This document shows, one piece after another, positions 35,312-43,709 of a stretch of 64,000 nucleotides of DNA. Every line of letters begins with the position of its first letter. The first letter of the stretch is position 1. The translations under genes were made by a program, and so were the position numbers. Source of the DNA: Hymenobacter telluris (GTDB lineage: Bacteria; Bacteroidota; Bacteroidia; Cytophagales; Hymenobacteraceae); assembly GCF_017313265.1 (NCBI RefSeq), contig NZ_JAFLQZ010000001.1, positions 1-64,000 of the forward strand, read 5' to 3'. The notes under the pieces were generated by a model. It worked only from the letters and a program-made list of their open reading frames with translations. It did no database searches and was not told where the DNA came from.

Positions 35312-36994
35312 TTACGGTTTGGTTACGCCAGCAAATACCACCAGATCGGCAACGGTAAAGGTACCTGCTACCTTGGCCGGAAGTACGGGCGTGAAGCCAC
35401 CCGCTTTGTTGAGGTAGGAGTTGGCGTCGCGTTTCAGCATCCGTACAAACGTTTCGGCCACAATCTTAGCCCCCAACGGCCCTAGCGCGTTGCCGCCGCC
35501 CAGCACCGCCGCTTCCCGCAGCACATAGTACCAGAGCGGGGTTTTGTTGAGCAGCAGGCCGCCGCTTTCATTGAGCACACTGACTTCGTTGGCGGGCAGG
35601 CCGCTGGTGAGCTGGGCGCTGGTGAGGGGCGCTACTCCCAGCGCCGTGGCCGTGGCCTGTCCGCTCGGCAAACCAAAAGCCAGGCCCCGGCGCAGGTTCA
35701 TGGTTGCCAGCCGGGCTGCAATACCGCTGCCGCCGGGGATGCTTTCCAGCCCGCTCGACAGTACACTGTCGATTTTGCGGGCCTTGTTGAAGACGGGCAC
35801 CGGAATCCCGGTTTCAAAGAAAGCGTTGAAATTCACCACCCAACTGGGCTGTACCGGTAGCTGCGGGGGCCGGATAAACTGGAATACCTGGGCCAGCGAC
35901 GCTCCAATAAAGACATGGTTCACCCAGTAGTTGTTGCGAATTATGCTGTGCCCAAACCGGTACGCCGCCACCGAAAACTCCACGGGCATGCTAAACGCGC
36001 TGCCAACAGGGGCCACCACCGCTGCCAAGGCAGTGGTAACAGCCGCCGCTCCGCAAATCCGTTTCAGGTAGTCATTCACCACGGCCCACTGGTAGTGGTG
36101 CGTTACCATGCGCTTGGCTTCCGCGAAAATGTCGCCGGAGAAGCCCGCGGCTACCAGTGTGTCCACTACGGCATTATGAAACTTAAGCATGGCCATATGA
36201 AACTGCGCCACAATCAGGTTTTCATCGTTGCGCGGGTCGCCGATGATAGCCGTGTTGGTGCCCGCCACGCGTGGTACATCGAAAGTGGACTGAATTTTCA
36301 TGTCGGAACCATTCAGCGCCAAGGCGGGGCCACCTTTGCTAACACCCGCAGTGGTGTTGTTGGTCCCCAGCTTGAACTTAATGGCGGTGAGTGGCCCCAC
36401 CGTCGGAAATACGTACATAAACGGCGCCAGCGCCGGGCCTTGGCCGTACAGGTTATCAAGCTCCAGCGCCGGGCTGCGCATGTTATGAATGGTAGTGGCC
36501 TCGGTAGCGGCCTCAATCGTGGACGAGACATCGAGGGTAATGTCATGATCCACGAACTGCCCGAAATACGTGAAGCCGGCCGGCAGCACCGAGTCCGCCC
36601 CGATGTCGCGGCCAGGGTCGCCCATCAGGTCGCCCAGCTTGTTGAGCAGCGTTTGGTTGGCCGCGTTGAAATCGAGCTTGCTGGCCGTGCGGACGGCCGC
36701 CGGGGTAAGATAGCCGAATTTGTCGGCGCAGGGTGAAAGCCGTAGCTGGCCAGGAAACCAGTTCAGATTCAGCTTTGCCCCATGAAACCGTTTCACTTCG
36801 GGAGTGACCTTGCGCAGGCCTTCCCGCACATCAATAGGCAGCCTGGCCAACGGTATCAAAGCGGCCGGATTGATTTTGGCAATGGATTCAGCCAGTTCTC
36901 GCAGCTCCACCGTGGGGCTGATATTCAGCTCCGTCATTTTGCGGGTGAGTTCCGCGAGTTGCAACTGGCCGATGGCCGGATTGGGGGGTAGCAT
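35312..36994 (-). CDS. animal-type heme peroxidase, second copy
   Basis: This 560-residue peroxidase-cyclooxygenase superfamily member is related to the protein at 23956. The distal motif is YFGQFVDHDITLD near residue 155, followed by GDPRNDENLIVAQFHMAMLK and the proximal AAYRFGHSIIRNN. Compared with the first copy it has a longer N-terminal region of about 60 residues rich in helices and a more hydrophobic body. No signal peptide is seen. The two share the whole catalytic plan but differ enough to suggest an old duplication or separate acquisition. Confidence 0.9.
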   Translation of the reverse strand: MLPPNPAIGQLQLAELTRKMTELNISPTVELRELAESIAKINPAALIPLARLPIDVREGLRKVTPEVKRFHGAKLNLNWFPGQLRLSPCADKFGYLTPAAVRTASKLDFNAANQTLLNKLGDLMGDPGRDIGADSVLPAGFTYFGQFVDHDITLDVSSTIEAATEATTIHNMRSPALELDNLYGQGPALAPFMYVFPTVGPLTAIKFKLGTNNTTAGVSKGGPALALNGSDMKIQSTFDVPRVAGTNTAIIGDPRNDENLIVAQFHMAMLKFHNAVVDTLVAAGFSGDIFAEAKRMVTHHYQWAVVNDYLKRICGAAAVTTALAAVVAPVGSAFSMPVEFSVAAYRFGHSIIRNNYWVNHVFIGASLAQVFQFIRPPQLPVQPSWVVNFNAFFETGIPVPVFNKARKIDSVLSSGLESIPGGSGIAARLATMNLRRGLAFGLPSGQATATALGVAPLTSAQLTSGLPANEVSVLNESGGLLLNKTPLWYYVLREAAVLGGGNALGPLGAKIVAETFVRMLKRDANSYLNKAGGFTPVLPAKVAGTFTVADLVVFAGVTKP

Positions 36995-37483
36995 GTCACC
37001 AAGGTTTACTGATAGCGCCTACTCTGTTCACCGTTTTCGGCTTCCCGATATGCTGTTAATGAATTCGTGTCAACCCGGAAAATCAATAGAATTTGCTGTG
37101 TAAGTGCAAGGTCTTATGGTGAAGCAAACTTAAATATATGATTTTTTATATCTATCACATATTCATGTGGTAAGAATGAAACAGTAGCTCGGGTGAAAAC
37201 CGGTAACTCATTGGAAAACAGAAGTTTTTGCACTGCTTCATGCGTTGGCCCACAAGGAGGCTGCCGCCTAAGTTGTAGGGCGGTTTTGACAGTAATGAGT
37301 AAGGAAGCAAACAAATACCAAAAAGCCGCTGGTCGAAACGGAGTGTTTCAGCCAGCGGCTTTATGTTGATATAGATGGTGAAGGCCCTTTGCTCTACGTC
37401 CTCACGTCGTCCGGAAATACAGGTGAGGCAACTGCAACAGCTTATAGGGCAAGGCAGCACAACTAAAGCCAGCAGTCAGGCGC
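36995..37483. other. intergenic region between lysA and heme peroxidase
   Basis: These 489 nt hold the peroxidase upstream region (AT-rich near 37130-37160) and the lysA terminator. No gene is convincing. Confidence 0.5.
37322..37362 (-). terminator. lysA terminator
   Basis: AAAGCCGCTGG pairs with CCAGCGGCTTT, with an inner GAAAC/GTTTC stem. On the minus strand it is followed by T-rich sequence and lies about 120 nt after the lysA stop. Confidence 0.8.
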
Positions 37484-38632
37484 TTACTGGCCGACGTATA
37501 CTGCCGCGGCCTTCTCGCGCAGGTTGTACCCCGACGACATCACCTCGCCATACGCACCCACCGAGCGAATGGCCACCAGGTCGCCGCGCTGGGTTTGGGG
37601 GAGCTGCACGCCTTTGCGGAACGTGTCCGACGATTCGCAGATGGGGCCTACCACGTCGTAGAGCTGCTCGGGGCCGGTGCTGGTTAGGTTCTGGATGTGG
37701 TGGTAGCTGCCGTAGAGGGCCGGGCGCATCAGCTCGGTCATGCCCGCATCAAGAATAGCGAACTGGGTTTGCTGGCTTTGCTTGACGTAGAGCACCCGGC
37801 TGATGAGCGTGCCGGCCTGGGCCACTATGGCGCGGCCCAGCTCTACGTGTACCTGCTGGCCCGGCCGCCGCACCAAATGCTTCTCAAACATCGAGAAATA
37901 GCCCTCAAAATCCGGAATAGCCTGCTCGTCGGGGTGCTCGTAGCTGACACCCAGGCCACCGCCCACGTTGAGGTGGGGGAGGTGGTGGCCCTGGTCGGTG
38001 AGGGCGGTTTGCAGCTCGTTGAGCCGCTCACTGAGCTTGGCAAACACCGACAGGTTGGTAATCTGGGAACCGATGTGCGCGTGCAAGCCCACCAGCTCCA
38101 GGTTCGGGAGGGAGCCGAGGTAGGCCACCACGGCTGGTAAATCGGTGAGGCTGATGCCGAACTTGTTGGCCGCCAGCCCCGTGGTGATGTGCGGGTGCGT
38201 GTAGGCATCCACGTTGGGGTTCACGCGCAAGGCCACCCGTGCCGTGCGGCCCTGCGCCCCGGCCAGGGCATCCAGCACCGCCAGTTCCGCCGTCGATTCG
38301 GCGTTGAAGCACCAGATGTCGGCCGCCAGCGCCAGGTTGATTTCCGCATCCGACTTGCCCACGCCCGCAAATACAATGTGGCCCGGCGCAAAACCGGCTT
38401 CCAGGGCGCGCTGCACTTCGCCGCCGCTCACGCAGTCGGCCCCCAGGCCCTGGTTTTTGATGCGTTCCAGAATGGGCAGGTTGACGTTGGCTTTCAAGGC
38501 GTAGTGCACCTGAAAATTGCGGGGCTTGGCGGCCTGCTGCAACGCCGTAAGCGTGCGGTCGAGCAGGGCGAGGTCGTAGTGGTAAAAGGGGGTCGGCTGC
38601 GTGTGCAGCGCGGAGGAAAGCTGAAAAGGCAT
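37484..38632 (-). CDS. lysA: diaminopimelate decarboxylase
   Basis: This enzyme catalyses the last step of lysine synthesis, decarboxylation of meso-diaminopimelate with PLP. The 382-residue protein is an alanine-racemase-fold type III decarboxylase. The PLP lysine is in VHYALKANVNLPIL near residue 48. DCVSGGEV, HITTGLAANKFGI, GGGLGVSY and the partner-subunit motif ICESSDTF (CESSD) all fit LysA rather than ornithine or carboxynorspermidine decarboxylase. It lies 114 nt downstream of aspartate kinase on the same strand, so the first and last steps of the lysine branch are probably one transcript. Confidence 0.95.
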   Translation of the reverse strand: MPFQLSSALHTQPTPFYHYDLALLDRTLTALQQAAKPRNFQVHYALKANVNLPILERIKNQGLGADCVSGGEVQRALEAGFAPGHIVFAGVGKSDAEINLALAADIWCFNAESTAELAVLDALAGAQGRTARVALRVNPNVDAYTHPHITTGLAANKFGISLTDLPAVVAYLGSLPNLELVGLHAHIGSQITNLSVFAKLSERLNELQTALTDQGHHLPHLNVGGGLGVSYEHPDEQAIPDFEGYFSMFEKHLVRRPGQQVHVELGRAIVAQAGTLISRVLYVKQSQQTQFAILDAGMTELMRPALYGSYHHIQNLTSTGPEQLYDVVGPICESSDTFRKGVQLPQTQRGDLVAIRSVGAYGEVMSSGYNLREKAAAVYVGQ

Positions 38633-38746
38633 GGTATGCGAAGAACCTCACTTTCTGGTCTTTGTCAGGCGCGTACTGCGCGATGCAAAAGAGCAAGCTA
38701 GTGGCTGGTTCGGTCAGGAGTACAACAGAAAATACGCGCCGGAAAG

Positions 38747-40120
38747 CTAGAAGGCTAGTTCGCCCTCTTTTTTCGCGAGGGAGTTAGGAACTGAGTTTGG
38801 CCGGTGAAACAGCCCCGCATTCAGCGCCTGCAAAGCTTGCACTTTATCGGCGGAATTCACCAGAATGCTGATGTTGTTGGGGGAGCCGCCGTAGGAAATC
38901 ATGCGCAACGGAATGTTCTGAAGTGCCTCGAAGGCCCGGTGCGCCGCGCCGTGGTTCACTTGCCCTAAGTTGCCTACCAGGCAAATGATGGTTTGCTGGG
39001 TATCCACTTCCACGCTGCCAAAGCGACGCAGCTCCTCCAGAATCTGGGGTAGGCGGGTGGCGTCGTCGATGGTAAGCGACACGGCCACTTCCGAGGTGGT
39101 AATCATGTCGATGGAGGTGCGGTACCGCTCGAATATCTCGAACAGGCTGCGCAAAAAACCGTGCGCCAGCAGCATCCGGCTCGACTTCACGTTGATGGCC
39201 GTAATGCCGTCCTTGGCAGCTACGGCCTTAATAGCCTCCTCACCGGTTTTGCTGGAAATGAGAGTGCCGGGTGCCTCGGGCTGCATGGTATTAAGCAGCC
39301 GCACCGGAATGCCGTGCAGCCGGGCCGGCAGCACCGAGCTGGGGTGCAGAATTTTCGCCCCGAAATAGGCCAGCTCGGCCGCCTCGTCAAACGACAGTTC
39401 GCGCAGCGGATACGTGTTGGACACAATGCGCGGGTCGTTGTTGTGCAGCCCATCAATGTCGGTCCAAATCTGGATTTCCTCGGCCCTAACGGCCGCGCCA
39501 ATCAACGAGGCTGAGTAGTCGGAGCCGCCGCGCTTGAGGTTGTCGATGTGGCCCTGCGTGTTGCGGCAGATGTAGCCCTGCGTAACGAACAGCTGCTGGT
39601 GGGTGTGCAGTGCCAGCGTAGCCACTAAGTGCTCCTGAATGTAAGCGGCGTCGGGCTCGTCGTCTTGGTCGAGGCGCATGAAGTCCAGGGCGGGCAGCAG
39701 CACCGCTTCGCGGCCCAGAATGCCGGTTACATACTGATGAAACAGGTAGGTGCTCAGCAGCTCACCCTGGGCCAGAATCACCCGCTCGCCGGCAGCCGAC
39801 AGGGGCTGGCGGGTGAGGTCGAACAGAGCCCGGAAAATAGTGTCCAGGTGCTTGAGGGCAGCGGCGGCCACGGCCTCATCGGGCAGCAGCTCGCGGGCTA
39901 CCATGTGGTAATCCTGGCGCATGATTTCAATGCGCGCAGTGGCGGCGGCCAGGTCGCCGCTGTAGAGCAATTGCGCAATGGCCACCAGCGTATTGGTGGT
40001 GCCGCTCATAGCCGACAGCACCACGAGCTGCCGCTGCTCCGGCGCGTGAATCAATTCGGCCACCTCGCGCATCCGCTGCGCCGACCCGACGGACGTGCCG
40101 CCAAACTTCAGAACTTTCAT
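38747..40120 (-). CDS. lysC: aspartate kinase
   Basis: Aspartate kinase commits aspartate to the lysine, threonine, methionine and diaminopimelate pathways. This 457-residue monofunctional enzyme starts MKVLKFGGTSVGS, the ATP/aspartate motif. GGSDYSASLIG lies in the kinase core. Two ACT regulatory domains fill the last 150 residues (from about ITAINVKSSRML). The ATG at 40120 is chosen over 40135 because it gives the family N-terminus directly. Only 25 nt separate it from a minus-strand terminator at 40154-40178 with a U-run, so transcripts must pass that hairpin. The lysC symbol is given for its lysA neighbour; feedback specificity is not known. Confidence 0.93.
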   Translation of the reverse strand: MKVLKFGGTSVGSAQRMREVAELIHAPEQRQLVVLSAMSGTTNTLVAIAQLLYSGDLAAATARIEIMRQDYHMVARELLPDEAVAAAALKHLDTIFRALFDLTRQPLSAAGERVILAQGELLSTYLFHQYVTGILGREAVLLPALDFMRLDQDDEPDAAYIQEHLVATLALHTHQQLFVTQGYICRNTQGHIDNLKRGGSDYSASLIGAAVRAEEIQIWTDIDGLHNNDPRIVSNTYPLRELSFDEAAELAYFGAKILHPSSVLPARLHGIPVRLLNTMQPEAPGTLISSKTGEEAIKAVAAKDGITAINVKSSRMLLAHGFLRSLFEIFERYRTSIDMITTSEVAVSLTIDDATRLPQILEELRRFGSVEVDTQQTIICLVGNLGQVNHGAAHRAFEALQNIPLRMISYGGSPNNISILVNSADKVQALQALNAGLFHRPNSVPNSLAKKEGELAF

Positions 40121-40145
40121 ACCGGTAAAAACCAATCAGAGAAAC

Positions 40146-40178
40146 AAAAAAAAGCGCCGGCCCTATTCGGACCGGCGC
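40146..40178 (-). terminator. intrinsic terminator in the aspartate kinase leader (attenuator)
   Basis: On the minus strand GCGCCGGTCC pairs with GGGCCGGCGC (one G-U) around the loop GAATA and is followed by eight T. The T-run is present on the minus strand only. The start codon of aspartate kinase follows 25 nt later, too close for a promoter after the hairpin. Confidence 0.85.
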
Positions 40179-40220
40179 GGAGAGTTCAGCAAACAAAGGT
40201 GCAGAGAACAGCTACGACGG

Positions 40221-40256
40221 TCAGGCCGGAATCCGTTTCTTGCATTTCTTCCCCAT
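40221..40256 (-). CDS. Lys-rich leader peptide candidate
   Basis: An ATG at 40256 opens 11 codons encoding MGKKCKKRIPA and stops at TGA (40221-40223). Four of eleven residues are Lys and one Arg, arranged as two Lys-Lys pairs. It ends about 40 nt before the terminator stem of the aspartate kinase leader. CGG and CCGGC in its last codons can pair with the 5' arm of the terminator, as in an antiterminator. A second frame (40186-40245) encodes a 19-residue peptide rich in Val and Thr. No protein product has been shown for either. Confidence 0.5.
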   Translation of the reverse strand: MGKKCKKRIPA

Positions 40257-40452
40257 CACGCACGCGCTGGCCTTGCCAGAAGCTGGCAGCAGTTGCGCAT
40301 TGAAAACAGGTGAAGTGAAGAGCATCAGACAAGGAGCAAGCCACGCATAGGTAGCTCTGCGGCTGCAAGTAAAAACATAATTCTCGTTTCGCCTGCATCC
40401 TTCCCGAAAATCTTCAATCCCCCTAAAGGGTAGCAGCGCTCTGCCAGCTGGC

Positions 40453-41247
40453 TTATTGATGAGGGGTATTACTTACTGCACCGGCCCCCGATGGCATAGC
40501 ACCAGCCATGGTAGCCAGGCCCTTGGCGGCGTGGCTGAACTCCGACGGAATCAGGACGACGGTGGTGGTGCTGTTGTCGATGCCGATTTCCGAAATCATC
40601 TGCATCCGGCGCAGCTCCAGTGCCATGGGGCTGTTTTCCATCTGCTGGGCACCCTGCGTGAGCTTGATGCTGGCTTCCAGCTCGGCTTCGGCTTTGATGA
40701 TGCGGGCTCGTTTTTCGCGCACCGCTTCGGCTTCGCGCGCCATGGCCCGCTGCATCGACTCGGGAATTTCCACGTCCTTGATTTCTACCAGCTCAATCTT
40801 CACGCCCCAGGGTTCGGTGGCGGCATCCACGAGTTGCAGCAACGACGCGTTGATTTGCTGACGGCCCCGCAGCACCTCATCCAGCTGGTGCTGCCCGATG
40901 ATGTTGCGCAGCGCCGTTACGGCCAGTTGGTACACGGCTTGGTTGTAGTTGGCCACTTTGATAATAGCAGCGGCCGGGTCGAGTACCCGGAACCATAGTA
41001 CGGCGTTTACTTTGATGGTTACGCTGTCCTTGGTAATGGTTTCCTGCTGCTCCAGGTCCACGGTTTTGGTGCGCATATCAATCGTGACGCGCCGCTCAAT
41101 GAAGGGGATAATCCAGTACAGCCCCGGCCCGCGGGTGCCCGTAAACCGGCCCAGCCGAAACACAATGGCCCGCTCGTACTCCTGCGCAATGCGCAGCCCA
41201 AGCAGCAGAAAAACAACGACTAGCAGAACAATAGTGAGGAATGACAT
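40453..41247 (-). CDS. SPFH/band-7 protein (slipin-like)
   Basis: This 264-residue membrane-scaffold protein has an N-terminal transmembrane helix (about 3-22), then the band-7 core: YERAIVFRLGRFTGTRGPGL, IPFIERRVTIDMRT, VLWFRVLDPAAAI, ALRNIIGQHQLDEVL and the conserved coiled region AMAREAEAVREKRARIIKAEAE. This matches the stomatin/slipin branch (YbbK/QmcA-like), which forms large oligomers in lipid microdomains. No partner NfeD-type protease is next to it, unlike many slipins. The ATG at 41247 (MSFLTIVLL) is chosen; an earlier ATG at 41310 gives a poor N-terminus. Confidence 0.92.
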   Translation of the reverse strand: MSFLTIVLLVVVFLLLGLRIAQEYERAIVFRLGRFTGTRGPGLYWIIPFIERRVTIDMRTKTVDLEQQETITKDSVTIKVNAVLWFRVLDPAAAIIKVANYNQAVYQLAVTALRNIIGQHQLDEVLRGRQQINASLLQLVDAATEPWGVKIELVEIKDVEIPESMQRAMAREAEAVREKRARIIKAEAELEASIKLTQGAQQMENSPMALELRRMQMISEIGIDNSTTTVVLIPSEFSHAAKGLATMAGAMPSGAGAVSNTPHQ

Positions 41248-41712
41248 GGCAGTAAGTGAATGAGGGTGAAAAGCCAGCGTCAATGAACCGGCTCTGGTGT
41301 CCTCTGCCACAAACCCGATGCCGGCCCAGGTTGAGCTTTACCGGCCAACCGCCCCCACTACGCTAAAACCCGCTTACAACTCTTGAAAGTGGCTTTATGG
41401 GAGTGATTAAAGCATAAACATTCCCGGCGAAGCTATATGGCGTCCGTTGTTGCCCTGCCATTTCGGCTAGGGTAGCCTACCGTTTTGGTAGGGTAGGGCA
41501 CCCGGCAACACGCTGTAGAGACGCCACACTTGGCATCTCGGCGCTGCTGATGTTGTTTATCTGGTGTCGCTCAAATGGCGCGGATGCCGAGACGCCAAGT
41601 GTGGCGTCTCTACAGCGGTTATAACACTACGAAAAACAGAAAAGGGAGCAAGCCGCTCTGGCCTGCTCCCTTTTGCTTTTAGCTGGGGCTGATTTCTGCT
41701 TCTGAATCTGGT
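41248..41712. other. intergenic region with REPIN-like repeat
   Basis: These 465 nt hold the SPFH promoter side and repeat family A copy 1. No ORF is supported. TAGGGTAGGGTAGG-like words near 41470-41500 are mildly repetitive. Confidence 0.5.
41514..41614. repeat. REPIN-like palindrome, family A, copy 1
   Basis: Arms 41514-41542 and 41586-41614 (29 bp, one mismatch) start TGTAGAGACGCC. Each arm is itself nearly palindromic around GAGACGCC/GGC.TCTC, giving a two-hairpin element. Confidence 0.8.
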
Positions 41713-43680
41713 TTAGTAGCCAGGGTTCTGCTCGGCAATGCGCTCCTCGTTGGTGAGCGGGCGGCCGTTGCGGAAGATACGCTCCAGGTGGCTTTGCGGA
41801 ATCGGGCGCAGCTTGAACTTGGGGGCGTTGGCTATTGGGGCGGCATCGGCGTTGAACAAGGGAGCACGCAGCAACAGGGTTTCGGTGCGCGTCAGGTCTT
41901 CCCAACGGTGCAGCTCGCCCAGCAGCTCGCGGGTGCGCTCATTCAGGATGAAGTGAATGAAGCGCTGCTCCGTAGTGGTAACGGCGGCGGGGTACAGTTC
42001 CCGCGCGTCGTTGGTGGTGAAGTTGGTCAGCGTAGCCATCAGGGCGGGGTAGGTGCTGGTGACGTCGCCGCGGGTGCCGCCTTCAATGCGCCAGTTCACC
42101 GAGGGCTTCACTTCACCGGCTTTGTAAGCTGCGCGCTGCCGTAGGGCATTGATGTATTCCAGGGCCTTGGTGTAGTTGCCTTTGCGGCCGTAGGCTTCGG
42201 CCCCAATCAGATACGTTTCAGCGGAGCGGGCCAGAATACCATCCTTGGTGCCGGCTTCGTCGGCGGCACTGGGGCGGTACGGGTCGGTGTACTTGATAAG
42301 CTGCGGAAACTTGTTGCGCAACGTCAGCGTGCCCGATGGGTCGTAGGCGCCGGCTACCACGTTGCCGGCCGCGTTGCGCACGAAGCGGGCAAAAATCTTG
42401 TAGCGCGAACGGTCAATCTGAGCTTGCGGAATCGGGTTGTTGCGCGTGTTCACAATAACGTAGAATGCCGTGTCGCCGAGGGCGAACTTCGGCTGGCCCA
42501 CCTGCGCCGGAGTGGGGGCATCGGCGGCCGTCCAGCGGGGGTAGCCGGCGGCGCTGGTGTTATTGGCAATCCAGGCCGTTTTCATCATCTTATAGAAGCG
42601 CGAATCGTTGCGCCGGTCGAAGATGTCCATGGCATAGTTGGTGGGCATCACCCGGCGGAAAGGCCGGTCGTTGAGCAGGTCCCGAATCATGCCCGGCTCG
42701 TTGTCGTATTGCAGCGTGAAGTACGAGTGCACCCGGTTGCCGAAGCGACCCGACAGCGCCGGCACGTTCACGAATTGCGACGAAAACAGGATTTCACGGT
42801 TGGTTTGCGCCGCTACGCTGCTGGCGTAGGTTGGCAGGAAGGTAGAGGAAAACGGCGTAGTGGGCGAGTTGGCAATGTCGAACAAGTCCGAGTAGTTGGT
42901 CGCCAGCGGGTTGCGGCCCGAGGTAATCACCTGGTCGGCGTAATAGGCTGCGCTGTCCATGTCGGTCGGCTTCTGGCCGCGCACGTCGGTTACGGCGCTG
43001 CCGCGGGTCAGGTACACTTTAGCCAGGTAGTGCATGGCCGCGTTCTTGGTGGCCCGGCCGAAATCCGTGTTGGTAGGAGCCAGGTTGTCGGAGGCAAACC
43101 GCAGGTCCTTGATGATGGCACTGTACACGTTCGGTACTGATTCGCGGGTGAACTCCAGCTGCACGCCCTCGGTGGGTTGCAGCAACAGCGGAATAGCGCC
43201 GTACTGCTGCACCAGCTGGAAGTAGTAATAGGCGCGCAGGAAGCGCAGCTCGGCCAGGCGCTGGGTTTTCTGGGCGTCGGTGCGCAGCGTGGTGGTGCCC
43301 TGAATGCCGGGAATGCGGGCAATACCGATGTTGCAGCGGTTGATGCCGTCGTAGTTGGCGGTCCAGACTTCACCCACAAACAAATCCGAGGAGTTGAGGC
43401 GGTTGTCGTAGCGGTTCCACCACTCACTGTTGATTTGGTCGGCGCTGGTCATCTCATCCACGCCGAAGTTGAACATGGCGTAGGAATGCTCGTTGGCGAA
43501 TTTGTAGCGGGTTTGCTCGTAGCTGGCTTTCACCAAATCTTCGAGGCCCTGCTCGGTGCTGAAATAGTCGTTGGTGAGCGTAGAAACCAGTTCTTCTTCC
43601 AGGAAGTCTTTGCAGGAGCCCAACCCCAGGCCCAGCAGGACGGTAAGGGAGGCAAGGCGTATAGTACGGGTGATTTTCAT
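41713..43680 (-). CDS. SusD/RagB-family nutrient-binding lipoprotein
   Basis: This 655-residue outer-membrane surface lipoprotein caps and works with the SusC-type transporter directly upstream. A lipoprotein signal peptide ends GLGLGSCKDF (lipid-modified Cys near 23). The body is of the helical TPR-like SusD fold, with LRFLRAYYYFQLVQQYGAIPL and a C-terminal RagB/SusD region ending RTRELLGELHRWEDLTRT. The ATG at 43680 (MKITRTIRL) gives the signal peptide; an ATG four codons earlier is less likely. It binds glycans or peptides; substrate unknown, as no glycosidase is linked. Confidence 0.95.
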   Translation of the reverse strand: MKITRTIRLASLTVLLGLGLGSCKDFLEEELVSTLTNDYFSTEQGLEDLVKASYEQTRYKFANEHSYAMFNFGVDEMTSADQINSEWWNRYDNRLNSSDLFVGEVWTANYDGINRCNIGIARIPGIQGTTTLRTDAQKTQRLAELRFLRAYYYFQLVQQYGAIPLLLQPTEGVQLEFTRESVPNVYSAIIKDLRFASDNLAPTNTDFGRATKNAAMHYLAKVYLTRGSAVTDVRGQKPTDMDSAAYYADQVITSGRNPLATNYSDLFDIANSPTTPFSSTFLPTYASSVAAQTNREILFSSQFVNVPALSGRFGNRVHSYFTLQYDNEPGMIRDLLNDRPFRRVMPTNYAMDIFDRRNDSRFYKMMKTAWIANNTSAAGYPRWTAADAPTPAQVGQPKFALGDTAFYVIVNTRNNPIPQAQIDRSRYKIFARFVRNAAGNVVAGAYDPSGTLTLRNKFPQLIKYTDPYRPSAADEAGTKDGILARSAETYLIGAEAYGRKGNYTKALEYINALRQRAAYKAGEVKPSVNWRIEGGTRGDVTSTYPALMATLTNFTTNDARELYPAAVTTTEQRFIHFILNERTRELLGELHRWEDLTRTETLLLRAPLFNADAAPIANAPKFKLRPIPQSHLERIFRNGRPLTNEERIAEQNPGY

Positions 43681-43709
43681 GTCGTTAAGCAAGTAGAAAT
43701 AGTCCTGAA

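Larger units (their letters stand above)
40121..40452 (-). promoter_or_regulatory. aspartate kinase leader region
   Basis: This 332-nt region between the SPFH gene stop and aspartate kinase start carries the leader peptide and attenuator above. No lysine riboswitch (L box) or SAM riboswitch core was recognised. No clear minus-strand promoter was seen; transcription may start near 40300-40450 or read through from the SPFH gene. Confidence 0.55.

Noticed and set aside
40121-40452. Lysine riboswitch upstream of aspartate kinase
   Set aside because: I could not find the conserved L-box core; the mini-ORF and terminator explain the layout better.
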